64,000 nucleotides of DNA from an uncultured Eudoraea sp. (GTDB lineage Bacteria > Bacteroidota > Bacteroidia > Flavobacteriales > Flavobacteriaceae): positions 1-64,000 of the forward strand of contig NZ_CANLGX010000002.1 in NCBI RefSeq assembly GCF_947490415.1, written 5' to 3'. This document shows, piece by piece, positions 61,853-64,000 of this stretch. The notes under the pieces were generated by a model. That model ran no database searches, was not told the origin of the DNA, and saw nothing but the letters and a program-made list of their open reading frames with translations. Every line of letters starts with the position of its first letter. Within the stretch, counting starts at the first letter, position 1. The position numbers and the translations under genes were made by a program.

Positions 61853-63106
61853 ATGGATTACTTTATCATTACCAGTATACTGGTATTTATATCTGCATTG
61901 TTTGGTTATCTCAACATAAGATACATTAAGCTGCCAAACACAATAGGGCTAACCGTAATTACTATATTTTTCACTCTTGGGATTTTTGCACTTAGCTATT
62001 TTGATGATACTTTATTAAACGCAGAACGCTACATCATAACACAAATAGATTTCAGGTCTGTACTGCTTGATATTATGCTTAGTTTTTTGCTTTTTGCCGG
62101 GGCTCTGCATACCGATTTACAAAAACTAAAGGAACTAAAATGGCCTATACTGTTTTTTGCAACTTTTGGTGTTCTGGCATCCACTTTGCTCATAGGTACT
62201 GTTGTATATTTTTTGCTACAGGGAATAGGATTAGAGGTGCAACTTATTAATTGTCTTCTTTTTGGAGCCCTTATATCTCCAACAGATCCAATTGCCGTTT
62301 TAGGGATATTAAAAAAAGCTGATGTGCCTAAAAAACTGGAAATTAAGATTGTAGGTGAATCGCTTTTCAATGATGGTGTTGGCGTAGTAATTTTTCTGAC
62401 GATTTTCGGATTGGCTAATGGAACCGGTGGAGACTTTTCTTTTACGAGTGTTCTTACTCTTTTTGTACACGAGGTTGGGGGGGGATTACTTCTTGGGGCC
62501 TTATTGGGCTGGATTACATTTAAGCTAATGAGATCTATAGACGATTATAATATTGAAGTCATTATAACTTTGGCCACAGTTATGACAGGCACCGTTGTTG
62601 CACAATACCTGCACGTTTCTGCACCATTGGCTATGGTGGTTGCAGGATTAATCGTTGGTGGAAATGAAGCACGGCGACATGCAATGTCTGCAGTCACAGA
62701 AAATTATGTGGACAAGTTTTGGGAGCTGATAGATATTCTTTTAAACACCATACTCTTTGTCCTTATAGGAATGGAATTATTGGTTTTGGACCTTGAATTC
62801 GAATTTGTACTGGCAGGACTCCTTGCGATTCCTATTGCCTTAGTTTGCAGGTATGTCTCCCTGGTTATTCCGGTAAATTTGTTTAAGACACGTCTGGATT
62901 TTGTTCCCAATACCAACCTTATAATGACCTGGGGAGGGTTACGTGGTGCAATATCCATAGCACTCGCACTAGGCCTCACGGCAGAAATGCATAGAGAATT
63001 ATTTTTGGTTATGACCTACACGGTAGTAATTTTCTCCATAGTTGTTCAAGGGCTTAGTGTTGGAAAATTGGTTAAAATACTCAGAAGAAAGAATGACGGG
63101 ATTTAG
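61853..63106 (+). CDS. Cation:proton antiporter (CPA1/NhaP type)
   Basis: 417 residues with about twelve membrane helices. The ion-site region has ISPTDPIAVLGILK and GESLFNDGVGVV (asparagine-aspartate pair), typical of the CPA1 family. It exchanges sodium or potassium for protons. Two bases differ from the consensus in a possible operator at 61784; it is not called. Ends 4 bases before the convergent exodeoxyribonuclease gene. Confidence 0.9.
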   Translation: MDYFIITSILVFISALFGYLNIRYIKLPNTIGLTVITIFFTLGIFALSYFDDTLLNAERYIITQIDFRSVLLDIMLSFLLFAGALHTDLQKLKELKWPILFFATFGVLASTLLIGTVVYFLLQGIGLEVQLINCLLFGALISPTDPIAVLGILKKADVPKKLEIKIVGESLFNDGVGVVIFLTIFGLANGTGGDFSFTSVLTLFVHEVGGGLLLGALLGWITFKLMRSIDDYNIEVIITLATVMTGTVVAQYLHVSAPLAMVVAGLIVGGNEARRHAMSAVTENYVDKFWELIDILLNTILFVLIGMELLVLDLEFEFVLAGLLAIPIALVCRYVSLVIPVNLFKTRLDFVPNTNLIMTWGGLRGAISIALALGLTAEMHRELFLVMTYTVVIFSIVVQGLSVGKLVKILRRKNDGI

Positions 63107-63110
63107 CGGA

Positions 63111-63875
63111 TTATAGGGCTATTTCCAATAGAATAGGGCAATGGTCAGAACCAAAGAATTCGGGAAGGATCTTTGAAGATTTTACTTTTGACATTAAAGA
63201 ATTACTTACCAAAAAGTAATCTATTCGCCAACCATTATTCCGTTCACGTGCTTTAAAACGATAACTCCAATACGTATAGGCTACTTCATCAGGATTGAAA
63301 TATCTGAATGAATCGACAAAACCTGACGTAATGAAATTGTCCATTCCATCAATTTCTATTTGCGTGTAACCTGCGGTTTTATTGTAGTTCGATTTATCAT
63401 TTTTTAAATCGATAGCCCGATGGGCAACATTGAAATCCCCACATACAACTACCGGTTTTATTTTCTCCTTTTCTTTCAAATAATTGAGAAAGTCTGCATC
63501 CCACTGGTGGCGATAAGGCAATCGGTCTAATTGCTGGCCCGAATTGGGGACATAAACATTAATTAAATAAAAATCAGCATACTCAGCGCAGATTATTCTT
63601 CCTTCCGAATCATGTTCGGATACAGCCATATCAAAGCTGACCGCAATAGGTTTGTATTTACTTAAAATCGCGGTGCCGGAGTATCCCTTTTTTTCTGCCG
63701 AATTACAATAAAGATGATGATCTTTTAGGGGTAATAAAGCTTTTTCTACCTCAATATCCTGTGCCTTGGTTTCCTGAATACATAGGACATCAGGATCCAA
63801 GACATTTATAGACTCAAAAAATTCTTTTTTAATGATGGCCCGGATGCCATTTACATTCCAAGAAATGATCTTCAT
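63111..63875 (-). CDS. xth: Exodeoxyribonuclease III
   Basis: 254 residues, the usual length. The AP-endonuclease motifs are present: ISWNVNGIRA with the first Asn, QETKAQD with catalytic Glu, VYVPNSG, CGDFNVAH with Asp and Asn, and GSDHCPI with the catalytic Asp-His. It repairs abasic sites and degrades one strand of duplex DNA from the 3' end. Transcribed alone. Confidence 0.95.
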   Translation of the reverse strand: MKIISWNVNGIRAIIKKEFFESINVLDPDVLCIQETKAQDIEVEKALLPLKDHHLYCNSAEKKGYSGTAILSKYKPIAVSFDMAVSEHDSEGRIICAEYADFYLINVYVPNSGQQLDRLPYRHQWDADFLNYLKEKEKIKPVVVCGDFNVAHRAIDLKNDKSNYNKTAGYTQIEIDGMDNFITSGFVDSFRYFNPDEVAYTYWSYRFKARERNNGWRIDYFLVSNSLMSKVKSSKILPEFFGSDHCPILLEIAL

Positions 63876-64000
63876 TTTACAAAATTTAATTTGAATAAAA
63901 ATAACACACTTTAGTCATATAGAGGCATTTATTAGTTCTCCTTAAAAACCTGAAACTAAAATGGCTCTTAAAAATTCTTTTCTTAATGTTCTTGCTTTAT
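63876..64000. other. Window end, upstream region of xth
   Basis: AT-rich sequence with no clear gene. A GTCAT half-site occurs near 63915 but without a partner arm or a -7 box at the regulon offset on either strand. Confidence 0.4.

Overview
The window looks like a chromosomal segment of a marine, aerobic member of the Bacteroidota, most likely the family Flavobacteriaceae. The evidence is low GC by eye, promoters of the TAnnTTTG type, almost no Shine-Dalgarno sequences, Bacteroidota-type lipoprotein signals, an exbB-exbD-tonB-folC-tRNA-Val block, an NhaD antiporter, and an RND pump encoded as MFP-RND-OMF. No mobilisation, phage-structural, CRISPR or transposase genes were seen.

Layout. 1-300: 3' end of an rRNA operon (5S tail), followed by decayed copies of that tail and three terminator-like hairpins. 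0.5-3 kb: a Lon-like protease. 3-12 kb: nitrogen and carbon core metabolism (gltD, gltB, acyl-CoA dehydrogenase, glutamate dehydrogenase). 12-16.6 kb: nhaD, exbB, exbD, a TonB-like gene, folC. 16.7-17.2 kb: tRNA-Val(TAC), its terminator, a 104-bp tandem repeat and a second terminator. 17.3-24.8 kb: a probable accessory block with two type I sulfatases, two outer-membrane proteins, an AraC regulator and two broken gene remnants. 25.4-31.2 kb: an RND efflux operon. 31.3-61.7 kb: a dense set of stress, dormancy and envelope genes (Mla-type lipid transporter, four tandem-domain universal stress proteins, M50/CBS protease, a Balon-like eRF1-family protein, Hsp20, DUF2267, FMN-binding protein, SDR, zinc ribbon, YtxH/Holin-X/DUF6327, pta-ackA). 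61.8-63.9 kb: a CPA1 antiporter and exodeoxyribonuclease III.

Main result. Twelve intergenic sites carry a dyad [A/C]TGA[C/T]-N4-[A/G]TCA[T/G], the TGA-N6-TCA arrangement of Crp/Fnr-family operators. In all 13 promoter orientations (one site serves two directions) the start of a TAnnTTTG-like -7 box lies exactly 36 bases after the start of the dyad, so the centres are 33 bp apart. That is where a class II activator would sit, near -41.5. The sites precede the Lon-like protease, a long leader at 31.4 kb, the Mla operon, an ArsC-like gene, a Usp gene, the flavin reductase-M20-P-loop operon and the divergent M50-Balon operon, the zinc-ribbon operon, the WG/SDR/FMN operon, DUF2267, the triple Usp operon, the YtxH operon and hsp20. 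I infer one regulon whose content (Usp, Hsp20, M50/CBS, eRF1-like hibernation factor, flavin enzymes, acetate kinase nearby) parallels the mycobacterial DosR dormancy regulon, but with a Crp/Fnr-type switch. The regulator gene is not in the window.

All functions are assigned from recognisable motifs and memory of protein families; no database search was run.
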